This document shows, one piece after another, positions 19,880 to 28,735 of a DNA stretch of 64,000 nucleotides. A model generated the notes under the pieces. It saw nothing but the letters and a program-made list of their open reading frames with translations. It was not told the origin of the DNA and did not search any database. The position numbers and the translations under genes were made by a program. The stretch covers positions 1,295,501 through 1,359,500 of the forward strand of contig NZ_LT853882.1 of the NCBI RefSeq assembly GCF_900183975.1, in the 5' to 3' direction. The stretch's first letter is position 1. Each line of letters begins with the position of its first letter. Origin of the DNA: Xanthomonas fragariae. GTDB taxonomy: Bacteria > Pseudomonadota > Gammaproteobacteria > Xanthomonadales > Xanthomonadaceae.

Positions 19880-21138
19880 GCCACGCCTGCCAAGGTCAAT
19901 GCGCGGTCCAGCTGCGATGCCAGCACCGCGCTCAGCGCAGTTGGCAGTACGCGCAAAGGCTCGTGGCAGAACGCGGCGCAGAGCAGGCGCTGTGCGTCGG
20001 CTCGCGGCAAGCCGCGCGAGCGCAGATAAAACAAGGCGTTGTCGTCGAGCTGGCCGACGGTGGCGCCATGCGCGGCCTGTACTTCGTCGGCATCGATCAC
20101 CAGCACAGGCTGGGTGTCGATCTCGGCATTGGCCGATAGCAGCAGATTCTTGTTGGACAACCGGGCATCGGTGCCGTCGGCACCCTGGCGGATATGGATG
20201 CCGCCATGGAACACCACGCGGCTGCGATCGGCGCCCACGCCACGCCACACTAGCTGGCAGGCAGTGTCGCGGGCGATATGCTCGATGCCAAGGCGTGTGT
20301 CGACATGGCGGCGGCCATTGCCGAGCAGCACGCCATTGGCGGTGAGCTGGGCATTGTTGCCTTCCAGACGCACGTTGAGTTCGTGCCGCGACAGACCGGC
20401 GCCCAGTTCCAGATCCACACGCTGGTAGCGCGCATTGCGTGCCAGCACCGCATCGGTGCGCAGCAGTGAAGTCGCGTACGCACTATCGGCCTGCACGCGC
20501 GCGTGCGACAATGTCGCATCCTGCGCCAGATGCACATGCATCACGCTGTTATCCAGATGCGCGGCATCGCCGACATGCAGGTGATGTTCGACCACATTCA
20601 GTGCAGCGCCGGCACGCAGCTCGATCAGATGCCGGTGATGCCAGGACAGATCGTGCTCGCCCGCAACGCTCACAAAAACCAGGTGTAACGGAAGCTGGAT
20701 CTGCGCGCCTTCCTGCACACATACCAGCACGCCCTCGTCGGCAAGCGCGGCATTGAGGCGGGCGAAGATTTCGTCGCTGCGTTCGAAACGGCGGCCGAGC
20801 AGTTGCTGCGCACCGTCGCTGGCAGCCAGGGACGCGGAAAAAGTCTCCAGATGCAAGCCGTCAGGCAGCGTCGAAAGATCGCTCAATGCCTTGGACGGAC
20901 GCCCGTTGACGAACACCATTCGCGGCACCGGGATATTGTCCAGCACGGCTGCATCGACCAACGTCGGCACCAGCGGCGCGGGCTGAAAACTGCGCCGCTC
21001 CAGCTGCCGTAGCGAGGTGTATTTCCAGGCTTCGGCACGTGGGCCGGGCAGGCCGGTCTGCAGCGCAGCATCGAGTTCGGCCCGGCGCGCGTCGTTGCCG
21101 CAGAAGCCGCGAGCGAGGGATTCCAGCAAGGCGCTCAT
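19876..21138 (-). CDS. sufD: Fe-S cluster assembly protein SufD
   Basis: 420 residues. It is the SufB paralogue of the SufBC2D scaffold, with a beta-helix core and the C-terminal segment GATVGQLDDNALFYLRSRGL that is shared with SufB. Its start codon overlaps the sufC stop by 1 base, and its stop overlaps sufS. It acts in the cytoplasm with SufB and SufC to build Fe-S clusters. Confidence 0.93.
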   Translation of the reverse strand: MSALLESLARGFCGNDARRAELDAALQTGLPGPRAEAWKYTSLRQLERRSFQPAPLVPTLVDAAVLDNIPVPRMVFVNGRPSKALSDLSTLPDGLHLETFSASLAASDGAQQLLGRRFERSDEIFARLNAALADEGVLVCVQEGAQIQLPLHLVFVSVAGEHDLSWHHRHLIELRAGAALNVVEHHLHVGDAAHLDNSVMHVHLAQDATLSHARVQADSAYATSLLRTDAVLARNARYQRVDLELGAGLSRHELNVRLEGNNAQLTANGVLLGNGRRHVDTRLGIEHIARDTACQLVWRGVGADRSRVVFHGGIHIRQGADGTDARLSNKNLLLSANAEIDTQPVLVIDADEVQAAHGATVGQLDDNALFYLRSRGLPRADAQRLLCAAFCHEPLRVLPTALSAVLASQLDRALTLAGVA

Positions 21139-21902
21139 CAGGCAGCCGCCTCAGGCACCACACGGTCCTTCAGAAAGTGGTAACCGTGCTTTTCCAGTTC
21201 CAACGCCAACTCCGGGCCGCCGCTCTGCACGATGCGGCCTTCGGCCAGCACATGCACCACGTCCGGTTTGATGTAGTCGAGCAGGCGCTGATAGTGCGTG
21301 ATCACCAGGAACGAGCGCTCCGGCGAACGTAGCGCATTGACGCCGTCGGCCACGCTTTTGAGCGCGTCAATGTCCAGGCCGGAGTCGGTTTCATCCAGGA
21401 TGGCGAGCTTGGGCTCTAGCACGGCCAGTTGAAAGATCTCGTTGCGCTTCTTTTCGCCACCGGAGAAACCTTCATTGACGCCGCGATGCAGCAGCTCGTC
21501 CTTCAGATGCAGCACGGCGAGCTTCTGGCGCACCAGCTTGAGGAACTGCATCGAATCCAGCGCGTCTTCGCCACGCGCCTTGCGCTGCGCATTGAGTGCC
21601 GCACGCAGGAAGTAGGTGTTGTTGACGCCGGGGATTTCCACCGGGTATTGAAACGCCAGGAACAGGCCGGCAGCAGCGCGCGCTTCCGGTGCCAGATCGA
21701 GCAGATCGGCGCCTTCGAACTGCACAGTGCCCGCGCCGACCTCATACCCGTCGCGGCCGGCCAGCACATTGCCTAACGTAGATTTACCCGCGCCATTGGG
21801 CCCCATGAGGGCGTGCACCTGGCCTGGCTGGATGTCCAGCGACAGGCCTTTAAGGATTTCTTTGCCGGCGATGCTGGCGTGGAGGTTGTTGATCTTCAGC
21901 AT
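21138..21902 (-). CDS. sufC: Fe-S cluster assembly ATPase SufC
   Basis: 254 residues from the ATG at 21902. It is an ABC-type ATPase with Walker A GPNGAGKST, signature FSGGEKKRNEI and Walker B LAILDETDSGLDIDALK. The upstream extension of the frame lies in the repeat between sufB and sufC and is not used. It drives conformational change in the SufBC2D complex. Confidence 0.95.
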   Translation of the reverse strand: MLKINNLHASIAGKEILKGLSLDIQPGQVHALMGPNGAGKSTLGNVLAGRDGYEVGAGTVQFEGADLLDLAPEARAAAGLFLAFQYPVEIPGVNNTYFLRAALNAQRKARGEDALDSMQFLKLVRQKLAVLHLKDELLHRGVNEGFSGGEKKRNEIFQLAVLEPKLAILDETDSGLDIDALKSVADGVNALRSPERSFLVITHYQRLLDYIKPDVVHVLAEGRIVQSGGPELALELEKHGYHFLKDRVVPEAAA

Positions 21903-21916
21903 GGGATGTGTAATTC

Positions 21917-21989
21917 GAGATTCGGGATTGGTAAAAGCAGGCAGCTCGGATGGCACTCGGAGCGGGGGCTTTGCCAATCCCCGATCCTC
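21917..21989. repeat. Dispersed inverted repeat pair, copy B (sufB-sufC gap)
   Basis: The left arm (21917-21938, core GATTCGGGATTGG) and right arm (21967-21989, core CCAATCCCCGATC) are imperfect complements about 22 bases long, enclosing about 28 bases. The family is the same as at 18459. Confidence 0.65.
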
Positions 21990-22013
21990 AAGGCCTACTC
22001 ACTGACGGCAGCG

Positions 22014-23471
22014 TCAGCCGACGCTGCCTTCCAGCGAGACTTCCAGCAGCTTCTTGGCTTCCACTGCGAACTCCATCGGCAGTTCGCGGAACACCTGCTT
22101 GCAGAAGCCGTCGACGATCAACGACACCGCGTCTTCCTGGCTAATGCCACGTGCGCGGCAATAGAACAGCTGATCGTCGCTGATCTTAGAGGTGGTGGCC
22201 TCGTGTTCGACGGTGGCGCCCGGATTTTTCACCTCGATATAGGGGAAAGTGTGCGCGCCGCACTGCTTGCCGATTAATAGCGAATCGCACTGCGTGTAAT
22301 TACGTGCGCCATCGGCATTGCGGTCTACCTTGACCAGGCCGCGATAGGTATTTTGCCCACGCCCGGCGCTGATGCCCTTGCTGACGATCTTGCTCTTGGT
22401 GCGCTTGCCGATGTGGATCATCTTGGTGCCAGTATCGGCCTGCTGACGATGGTGGGTCAGGGCGACCGAATGGAACTCGCCTACCGAGTCGTCGCCGAGC
22501 AGCACGCAGGACGGATACTTCCAGGTGATCGCCGAACCGGTTTCGACCTGGGTCCAAGTTACCTTGCTGCGCGCGCCACGGCATTCGGCACGCTTGGTGA
22601 CGAAGTTGTAGATGCCGCCGCGGCCTTCCTCATCGCCTGGGTACCAGTTCTGCACGGTCGAATACTTGATCTCGGCATCCTCCAGCGTGACCAGCTCGAC
22701 CACTGCGGCGTGCAGCTGGTTTTCGTCGCGCATCGGCGCGGTACAGCCTTCCAGGTACGACACGTAAGCCTTGTCCTCACACACAATCAAGGTGCGCTCG
22801 AACTGCCCGGTGTGGCCGGCATTGATGCGGAAATAGGTGCTCAGTTCCATAGGGCAACGCACGCCTGCCGGAATGAACACGAAGCTGCCATCGGAGAACA
22901 CCGCCGAATTGAGCGCGGCGAAATAGTTGTCGCAGACCGGCACCACGCTGCCCAGATATTGTTTGACGATCTCCGGATGTTCCTTGATCGCTTCGGACAT
23001 CGAGCAGAAGATCACGCCCTTTTCGGCCAGTTCCTTGCGGAAGGTGGTGCCGACCGAGACCGAATCGAACACCGCATCCACCGCCACGCCGGCCAGCCTG
23101 GCGCGCTCGTGCAACGGCACGCCGAGTTTGTCATAGGTGTCGAGCAGCTCCTGGGGCACGTCATCCAGCGAGGCGTACTTTGGCCCCTTGGGTGCGGAGT
23201 AGTAGCTCAACGCCTGGAAATCGATCGGCGCGATATTCAACTTCGCCCACTCCGGCATCGGCATCTTCAACCAATGGCGGTATGCCTCAAGACGCCAGTC
23301 GGTCATCCATTGCGGCTCGTCTTTCTTGGCCGACACCGCACGGATGACATCTTCGTCCAGACCGGGCGGGAGCGAGTCGGATTCGATCTCGGTGATAAAG
23401 CCGGCGTCGTAGCGTCGGCCCAGCCGTTCGAGGATCTCGGCGTTCTGCGGAGGAGCAAGTTCGGTGGCCAT
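22014..23471 (-). CDS. sufB: Fe-S cluster assembly protein SufB
   Basis: 485 residues, the usual length for proteobacterial SufB. It is the scaffold subunit on which the cluster is built. Recognisable segments include KPEW-like [40 protein letters not shown] (with the conserved Cys), [20 protein letters not shown] and the C-terminal [21 protein letters not shown]. It follows the rrf2 regulator by 15 bases, so the two are co-transcribed. Confidence 0.95.
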   Translation of the reverse strand: MATELAPPQNAEILERLGRRYDAGFITEIESDSLPPGLDEDVIRAVSAKKDEPQWMTDWRLEAYRHWLKMPMPEWAKLNIAPIDFQALSYYSAPKGPKYASLDDVPQELLDTYDKLGVPLHERARLAGVAVDAVFDSVSVGTTFRKELAEKGVIFCSMSEAIKEHPEIVKQYLGSVVPVCDNYFAALNSAVFSDGSFVFIPAGVRCPMELSTYFRINAGHTGQFERTLIVCEDKAYVSYLEGCTAPMRDENQLHAAVVELVTLEDAEIKYSTVQNWYPGDEEGRGGIYNFVTKRAECRGARSKVTWTQVETGSAITWKYPSCVLLGDDSVGEFHSVALTHHRQQADTGTKMIHIGKRTKSKIVSKGISAGRGQNTYRGLVKVDRNADGARNYTQCDSLLIGKQCGAHTFPYIEVKNPGATVEHEATTSKISDDQLFYCRARGISQEDAVSLIVDGFCKQVFRELPMEFAVEAKKLLEVSLEGSVG

Positions 23472-23486
23472 CGGGCTGCCTACAGG

Positions 23487-23945
23487 TCAGGTGGTCGCGA
23501 CGCGTGCGACGATGGAACGCCGACGGCTGTCGCCAGGGAAAGAGAGAGGCTGCAACATTTGCGCAAGCGTGACGCGACGCAGCGCATCGCCGACCACGTC
23601 GTTGATCAACCGCCAATTCGAACGCACGCCGCATTTCTGCGCGATGCCGCACTGGCTGTGATCCTGGCTGCATTCGGTGATCGCCAACGGGCCTTCCATT
23701 GCTTCGACGATTTCCACCAAAGTGATTTCACTGGCCATGCGTGCAAGCCGGTAGCCGCCATGCACGCCGCGCAGTCCTTCGACCAGGCCCGCTTGCGACA
23801 ACGGTTTTAGGATCTTGCTCACGGTTGGCGCTTCCAGCCCGGCGTGTTCGGCCAATTCGCTTGCACTGAGCACCTGACCGCTGTGTGCAGCCAATACGGT
23901 CAGCACAACGGTGGCGTAATCGGTGAGTTTGGTGACGCGCAACAT
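23487..23945 (-). CDS. Rrf2-family SUF-system transcriptional regulator
   Basis: 152 residues from the ATG at 23945 (MLRVTKLTDYATVVL, the typical Rrf2 start). A winged helix-turn-helix (ASELAEHAGLEAPTVSKIL) is followed by a cysteine cluster (ECSQDHSQCGIAQKCGV) that probably binds a Fe-S cluster, as in IscR. As the first gene of the suf operon it most likely senses Fe-S status and represses or activates the operon. The open frame extends upstream, but the extension lacks family similarity. Confidence 0.9.
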   Translation of the reverse strand: MLRVTKLTDYATVVLTVLAAHSGQVLSASELAEHAGLEAPTVSKILKPLSQAGLVEGLRGVHGGYRLARMASEITLVEIVEAMEGPLAITECSQDHSQCGIAQKCGVRSNWRLINDVVGDALRRVTLAQMLQPLSFPGDSRRRSIVARVATT

Positions 23946-24118
23946 GAGAAGGTGGGAAATCCTAAAGCGGACCGAAATTGTACTCTTTACAGAAGTGCAG
24001 GGCCAACAGCCCGGTTCAGCCAGCGTCAAGCGCAGGGCGTTGCAGGCCACGGCGCGCTTGTGCTTGGCGCATCGACGCGCTGCAGTCACAATGAGCGGCC
24101 CCATCACCGGACCCCTTC

Positions 24119-24586
24119 ATGTCGCGCAAAGTTGCCGCCCGCAAGTCACGTATCCACGGCAATGGCATGTTTGCCCTCGTCCCGCTCCGCAAGGGCGAGC
24201 GCATCATTCAATACAAGGGGCGCTTGCGCACGCACGCAGAAGTGGATGCCGACGACAGCGGCGGTGTGGAGAGCGGGCACACGTTCCTGTTCACGCTCAA
24301 CGACGACTATGTGCTGGATGCCAACTACGAAGGCAATGTCGCGCGCTGGATCAACCACAGCTGCAATCCCAATTGCGAAGCGGTCATCGAAGAGGCCGAA
24401 GGCGACGACCGCAGCAAGGACAAGATCTTCATCGAGGCCAAGCGCGCGATAAAGGCCGGCCAAGAGCTCACCTACAACTACGGCATCACCCTGAGCGAGC
24501 GCCACACACCGCGCTTGAAGAAGATCTGGGAATGCCGTTGCGGCTCGAAGAATTGCACCGGCACCATCCTGCAGCCCAAGCGCTGA
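24119..24586 (+). CDS. SET-domain protein-lysine N-methyltransferase
   Basis: 155 residues that are essentially one SET domain plus a post-SET zinc site. The N-terminal SET-N strand RKSRIHGNGMFALVPLRKGE is followed by the AdoMet and substrate motif RWINHSCNPNCEA near residues 78-90. ELTYNYGIT with the catalytic Tyr comes next, then the post-SET CRCGSKNCTGTIL. All three features of active eukaryotic-type SET enzymes are present. It is divergent from the suf operon. Targets are unknown in Xanthomonas; a basic DNA-binding protein such as the HU encoded near 27 kb is only a guess. Confidence 0.9.
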   Translation: MSRKVAARKSRIHGNGMFALVPLRKGERIIQYKGRLRTHAEVDADDSGGVESGHTFLFTLNDDYVLDANYEGNVARWINHSCNPNCEAVIEEAEGDDRSKDKIFIEAKRAIKAGQELTYNYGITLSERHTPRLKKIWECRCGSKNCTGTILQPKR

Positions 24587-24682
24587 GCACTCGCACGTTG
24601 TCGTCGCACTGATGCGACGACGCACACATCTGTTCACCGATGCGCAACACACACCTGCCTAAGGCCCGGGCTTCTTTGTAGT

Positions 24683-24799
24683 ATGGAGGCCACTCTTACG
24701 ATCAAAACCGATCTGAGCAATGCCGGCGCACGCTGGCAGGATGCAGAGTTGGTGGTGGATGGGCAGCTGATCACCAGCCGCAAGCTGCAAGCCCGATGA
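24683..24799 (+). pseudogene. DJ-1/PfpI-family C-terminal remnant
   Basis: A 38-codon open frame encodes KTDLSNAGARWQDAELVVDG and then QLITSRKLQAR. This matches the last strand and tail of PfpI/YhbO-type class I glutamine amidotransferase-like proteins. The nucleophile elbow and the first 130 or so residues are absent, and there is no room for them after the SET gene. It is a decay remnant too short to fold. Confidence 0.6.
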
Positions 24800-24870
24800 C
24801 ATTCCAGCCTTCAGCGCTGCAGTGGGGAATGCCTTGGCCGGGTCATCGGCGCATCAGTAGATGGAATCGC

Positions 24871-24898
24871 AAAGGCCCGGCGTTGAGACGTCGGGCCG
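24871..24898 (-). terminator. Probable terminator after the DUF1439 gene
   Basis: A stem GGCCCG(GCG)/(CGT)CGGGCC is followed on the minus strand by TTTGCG, about 80 bases beyond the DUF1439 stop. The U-run is short. Between the pfpI remnant and this hairpin nothing else is seen. Confidence 0.45.
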
Positions 24899-24978
24899 TT
24901 GTCTGGATGCAACATCCGATGCGTTGTACGTTGCTATCAGTGCACCAACCATGATCCAGATAGCGAGACTGCGGATGC

Positions 24979-25575
24979 TTATTTCCCGGACAGCGCCGCC
25001 GCCGGTACCAGTTGTTCGATGTTCTGATTGAAGTTCACCGCCACATGTCCGTTCTGGATGCCAACCGATTCCACCTGCACATTCCCCATCACCGCAGCGA
25101 TTGCCGGGTCGATGCGATAGATCGGTTCCTTGCGCGCGTAATTGGACAGCCAAGCGTTGAGTAGCTGGCGCGTGCTGTTGTCGAGTTGCGCACCGGCATT
25201 GGCAGGGCGAAAATCGTCGATAGTGGGTTGATCGAGATAGAAGCCCTGCTTGGCGGTGTCGTAGCGCAACGCACTGGTCAAGATCACGTTACCGACCGGC
25301 GCCGGGGCGCCGCCGGCAGTTGCCAGCGCCAGATCGAACGCCATTTTGAGCCGATCGCCCGGCGGCAACGACAATGCCGGATTGCTGACCGTCATTTTGA
25401 CCAGTCCACCCAATGCGTCATGTGTCTGCGGGAAGCGGCCACCCAGGAATTGCTGCAGGTCGCTGGCTTGCACGCTGATCTGATGTCCCCGGATCTGCGG
25501 CGCGGCCCCTGCGCTGGCGATGGGCATTGCCAGGGCGAGGGCAAGCATGGAACCGGCAAGCGAACGCAGTTTCAT
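24979..25575 (-). CDS. DUF1439 (YceB-like) exported protein
   Basis: 198 residues with a signal peptide (LAGSMLALALAMPIASAGA). The mature part resembles the DUF1439 family of periplasmic or lipid-anchored proteins with an alternating beta-strand body (VKMTVSNPALSLPPGDRLKM). No lipobox cysteine is present, so it is probably soluble in the periplasm. Its function is unknown. It is followed by a hairpin and stands alone. Confidence 0.75.
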   Translation of the reverse strand: MKLRSLAGSMLALALAMPIASAGAAPQIRGHQISVQASDLQQFLGGRFPQTHDALGGLVKMTVSNPALSLPPGDRLKMAFDLALATAGGAPAPVGNVILTSALRYDTAKQGFYLDQPTIDDFRPANAGAQLDNSTRQLLNAWLSNYARKEPIYRIDPAIAAVMGNVQVESVGIQNGHVAVNFNQNIEQLVPAAALSGK

Positions 25576-25687
25576 CGGGTGACTCCGGCAACAGGTAGCA
25601 TCACATTAGTCAGTGGCGGTGAACCACGGGTTAGCGCAGCACCGGCTTGGGTGCGCAGTGTAGCGGTTACCTGCGGCGGGGTAGCTC

Positions 25688-25996
25688 TCAGGGGCCAGGC
25701 GCCGGCTGCACGCGCTGCAGCCGTTCCAGCAGTAATTGCAATTTTGGCCGCAAGGCATCCAATGCATCGCTGGATTGTGCGCGCGGGCGTGCGGCCAGAT
25801 CTTCAAGCAATTGCGAGCCAACCGTCAGTGCGGCGCATTCGTCGCTGCTCAGGTCGCGGCGCAGGTGCAGCTCTTCGAGCAACCGCATCCAGTCGGCGCG
25901 TGCGCGTTGTTCGAATTCGATGGTGCAGCGATCATTGCAAGGGCGGCCGTCGCTTTCGATGGGCGTGACCGTGATGCGATAGCGTTTGCGGGACAT
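25688..25996 (-). CDS. DUF3861-like small protein
   Basis: 102 residues from the ATG at 25996, opening with the family-like SRKRYRITVTPIESDG and followed by amphipathic helices (DWMRLLEELHLRRDLSSDEC). It is cytoplasmic with no known role. The DUF3861 assignment is from the first 60 residues and is moderately sure. The open frame upstream of the ATG is not expected to be used. Confidence 0.65.
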   Translation of the reverse strand: MSRKRYRITVTPIESDGRPCNDRCTIEFEQRARADWMRLLEELHLRRDLSSDECAALTVGSQLLEDLAARPRAQSSDALDALRPKLQLLLERLQRVQPAPGP

Positions 25997-26087
25997 GGAG
26001 GTCGCGTCTTTTCCGGGCTGGCTCCACCATAGCCGTAGGACGCAGTGGCCTCGATAGGTCAGGCCATGACGCAGTGTTCCAGCATGC

Positions 26088-26777
26088 TCAGTTTGCGGGC
26101 TGTGGCGCGGGTTTGAGCAGCAACGGCAGCGGATCGTACGCACCGTTGCGTCCATAGACACCATAGTGCAGATGCGGCGGCGTACCGCGCGCATTGCCGG
26201 TGGTGCCTACCATGCCAAGCTGCGCGCCGGGCTCGACCACATCGCCGACCTCTAGGCCTGCAGTCCAGTCGTCCAGATGCGCATAGTAATGCCGCTCCAT
26301 TGCCGGACCCAGCAGCCAGACCTGCTTGCCGCCCAAGCCTTGATCCCTGATGGCGCTGACTACCCCGCGCGTTGCGGCCACCACTGGCGTGCCGCGTGGC
26401 GCGAAAATATCCACGCCTGCATGCGTGCGGTCGCGACCACGGGGCGCGCCAAAGGTGCCGGTAATCTGCCGCGCCCGCACGCCTTCGACCGGGATGTGCA
26501 ACCGCGTAGGCGGTGGCATCTGCGACAACTTTCACCTGGTGCGCAGTTGATCGGCAATCGGCAGCTGCCAGCCCCAGCGCGCTGCCACGCCCATGGCGCA
26601 CAGCAGCGCGATCGAAACCAGAACGCTGCGCACTCGGCGTGCAGGGCTACGGGTCGATGATGGACGTGCTGTTGATGGAGGCGTGGTCGATGAATCGGTC
26701 ACAGGCACCTGCGCGTTACGAATCGGCAAGCAGGGTAGGGCAGCGTCGATGAGCGGCGTATGCTGTGCGCGCTGCAA
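26088..26777 (-). pseudogene. M23-family metallopeptidase with in-frame TGA
   Basis: One reading frame encodes a membrane-anchored M23 (LytM-type) peptidase, but TGA at 26532-26534 interrupts it. Before the stop lie a Ser/Thr/Pro-rich segment and a membrane helix (SVLVSIALLCAMGVAARWGW). After it comes a complete M23 domain with HAGVDIFAPRGTPV (first Zn ligands), HYYAHLD and PPHLHYGVYG (HxH). There is no frameshift. Translation could restart at a TTG two codons after the stop, but the product would lack the membrane anchor. The start of the first part is uncertain. Confidence 0.8.
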
Positions 26778-26786
26778 CGCGGGTGT

Positions 26787-26812
26787 AAAAAAGGCGACCC
26801 GGAGGCCGCCTT
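26787..26812 (-). terminator. Rho-independent terminator of the HU gene
   Basis: The stem AAGGCG/CGCCTT with further GC pairing is followed on the minus strand by a run of six T, 24 bases beyond the HU stop. Confidence 0.85.
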
Positions 26813-26835
26813 GATGCCACTGGACGCGTGCTCGA

Positions 26836-27261
26836 TTAGAGCGCGGCGTCCTTCAACTTCTTCAGCAGGCGAGCCTTGACCTTGAAGCTTGCCGGCTTGG
26901 CTGCGAAGGTCTGCTCTTCCTTGGTGAAGGGGTTGATGCCCTTGCGCTTCGGTTTGGCCGGCACGTGGACGCTGGTCAGCTTGAGCATGCCCGGCAGGGT
27001 GAACGAGCCGGCGCCCTTCTTGTTCAACGATGCGTGTGCAACGGCTTCCAGCGTAGACAGCACGGCGCGGACGTCCTTCGGAGCCAGCTCGGTGGTTTCG
27101 GCGATGTGCGCGACCAGGTCTGTCTTGCTCAGTGCTTCTTTGATCGGCTTGGGCGCGGCGGACTTGGCAGCAGCGGCCTTGGCCGGTTTCGCAGTCTTGG
27201 TGGCGGCGACCTTTTTCACTGCCTTTTTGGGGGCAGCCTTCTTAGCGGCAGTTTTTGCCAT
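26836..27261 (-). CDS. HU-family DNA-binding protein with Lys/Ala-rich N-terminal tail
   Basis: 141 residues from the ATG at 27261. Residues 1-44 are almost only Lys, Ala, Pro and Thr (AKTAAKKAAPKKAVKKVAAT), like the tail of histone H1 or AlgP. Residues 45-141 are an HU fold (KTDLVAHIAETTELAPKDV, GSFTLPGMLKLTSVHVPAKP, INPFTKEEQTFAAKP). The DNA-binding arm has the basic residues expected. It is probably an abundant nucleoid protein. A strong terminator follows, and the gene appears monocistronic. The tail is poorly conserved in sequence even between relatives. Confidence 0.87.
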   Translation of the reverse strand: MAKTAAKKAAPKKAVKKVAATKTAKPAKAAAAKSAAPKPIKEALSKTDLVAHIAETTELAPKDVRAVLSTLEAVAHASLNKKGAGSFTLPGMLKLTSVHVPAKPKRKGINPFTKEEQTFAAKPASFKVKARLLKKLKDAAL

Positions 27262-27823
27262 GAGTTGTATATTCCGTGATCGTTGGTGGTGATGGGTCTG
27301 CCGACCCAGTCGGCAACGCGAAATGTAGGGCAACTGCTGCGCGCCGCCAATAGGCAAACGATGAAACAACACGAAAAAAGCTTCTTTCGACGAGAATTCG
27401 TTCACCAGCAGCGGGAAACGCGCACAAAAAGCAGTGATTCGCGCGCGCAGTGCGCGCATTCGCGCAGTGTCTGACGCACAGCAGCAGGTCGTTTGCGCGA
27501 GAAGTTGTGCACGTTCGCGTCTGCGCTGTGGTGTTGCAGGCCACCAAAACTGCCGGCGTTATCGCATGGACGCGTGTACGAGACGGCAGGTGTCGCTGGT
27601 ACTGCCAGCGATTGCAAAAATGCGAGTGCGCTGCATTTGCCAGGAAATCCGCTAACTTCCGGCGGGCTGCGGCGTTTCATCTGTTCTGCGCGCCGGCTTT
27701 GGCTAGCAACAGGCGCAGGCTCATCGTTGCAGCCGCGTTCTGGCTTTACTGTCTCGTTGCGCTGAGCTCCGTCCTGACCGCTCGCGCGCAATAGCAAGAA
27801 CGCCGCATGCAACTGCGCATCTC
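27262..27823. other. Long HU upstream region, no gene recognised
   Basis: 562 bases separate the HU start from the proC stop. Open frames here on both strands have no recognisable domain and unnatural composition. The first 150 bases before HU are less GC-rich and probably hold its promoter. A run of GCGC-rich alternating sequence lies at 27430-27480. Confidence 0.5.
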
Positions 27824-28678
27824 CTAATCATTGGCAGCAGACAAACAACGGCCGCGTTCGGTAGCCGCAGCGATCGCTTTGGCGGTGAGCGCTTCGAAGC
27901 CGCCAGCCTGGAATGCCTCGATGGCCGCGTGCGTGGTGCCGTTGGGCGAGGTCACGCGGCGGCGCAGCACATCCGGTGCCTCGCCCGATTCAGTCAGCAT
28001 GCGCGAGGCGCCGAGTAGCGTTTGCAGCACCAGCGTACGTGCGGTGTCGGCGGGCAACCCCTGCGCTTGCGCCGCAGCTTCCATCGCTTCGGCTAGCAGA
28101 AAGACATACGCCGGGCCGCTACCGGAAACGGCAGTCACTGCATCCATCTGCACTTCGTCCTCGATCCAAACGGTCACGCCCGCGCTGTCCAGTAGTTGGG
28201 TCGCCTGCGCGCGTTGCGCAGCGGAAACCTGGGGATTAGCGTACAAGCCGGTGACGCCGGCACCCAGCAGGGCGGGCGTGTTGGGCATCGCGCGCACCAC
28301 CGCGGCATTGCCACCCGACCAGCGCTGCAGTTGCGTGGCGGTGATGCCGGCAGCGATGGACACCAACAGCGGCTGTTGTGCCTGCGCAAGGTCGGCCAGC
28401 TGCGCGCACACCGATGGCAATACCTGCGGCTTGACCGCCAATACCCAGATGTCCGCAGCTTCGACTGCGGCGCGCGCATCTTCTACGGCATGCACGCCGA
28501 AGTCGCGTGACAGCGTCTGGCGCAAATCGGCGACCGGCTCGGCCACACGGATGTTGGCGGCGGGCACGCCTTGCCGGATCAGCCCGGCAATCAGGCTGCG
28601 CGCCATATTGCCGCCGCCGACGAAGGCGATCAGCGCAGCGATGGAATGCGAAGACGTGGACGAAGCAGGTGTGGTCAT
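27824..28678 (-). CDS. proC: Pyrroline-5-carboxylate reductase
   Basis: 284 residues. It carries out the last step of proline synthesis, reducing P5C with NAD(P)H. A Rossmann motif FVGGGNMARSLIAGL is near the N-terminus. AVKPQVLPSV and VVRAMPNTPALLGAGVTGLY lie in the middle. The C-terminal dimerisation region includes AVSGSGPAYVFLLAEAM and VTSPNGTTHAAIEAF. It follows yggS on the same strand with about 57 bases between. Confidence 0.95.
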   Translation of the reverse strand: MTTPASSTSSHSIAALIAFVGGGNMARSLIAGLIRQGVPAANIRVAEPVADLRQTLSRDFGVHAVEDARAAVEAADIWVLAVKPQVLPSVCAQLADLAQAQQPLLVSIAAGITATQLQRWSGGNAAVVRAMPNTPALLGAGVTGLYANPQVSAAQRAQATQLLDSAGVTVWIEDEVQMDAVTAVSGSGPAYVFLLAEAMEAAAQAQGLPADTARTLVLQTLLGASRMLTESGEAPDVLRRRVTSPNGTTHAAIEAFQAGGFEALTAKAIAAATERGRCLSAAND

Positions 28679-28735
28679 TACAGCACCTTCAGAACTTTGC
28701 TAAGGGGAGTCGGCTTCGCGGACGCGCGATGCCGA

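Noticed and set aside
18692..20029. Long plus-strand frame opposite sufS/sufD
   Set aside because: It crosses a gene boundary, is His/Gln/Arg-rich nonsense and lies opposite well-identified SUF genes.
22353..23810. 485-codon plus-strand frame opposite sufB
   Set aside because: It is an antisense shadow with composition typical of reversed GC-rich codons.
26532..26534. Selenocysteine at the TGA in the M23 gene
   Set aside because: The position is in a linker, not a catalytic site, and no SECIS-like hairpin follows.
27402..27812. 136-codon minus-strand frame in the HU upstream region
   Set aside because: No motif, no ribosome-binding site and unnatural composition.
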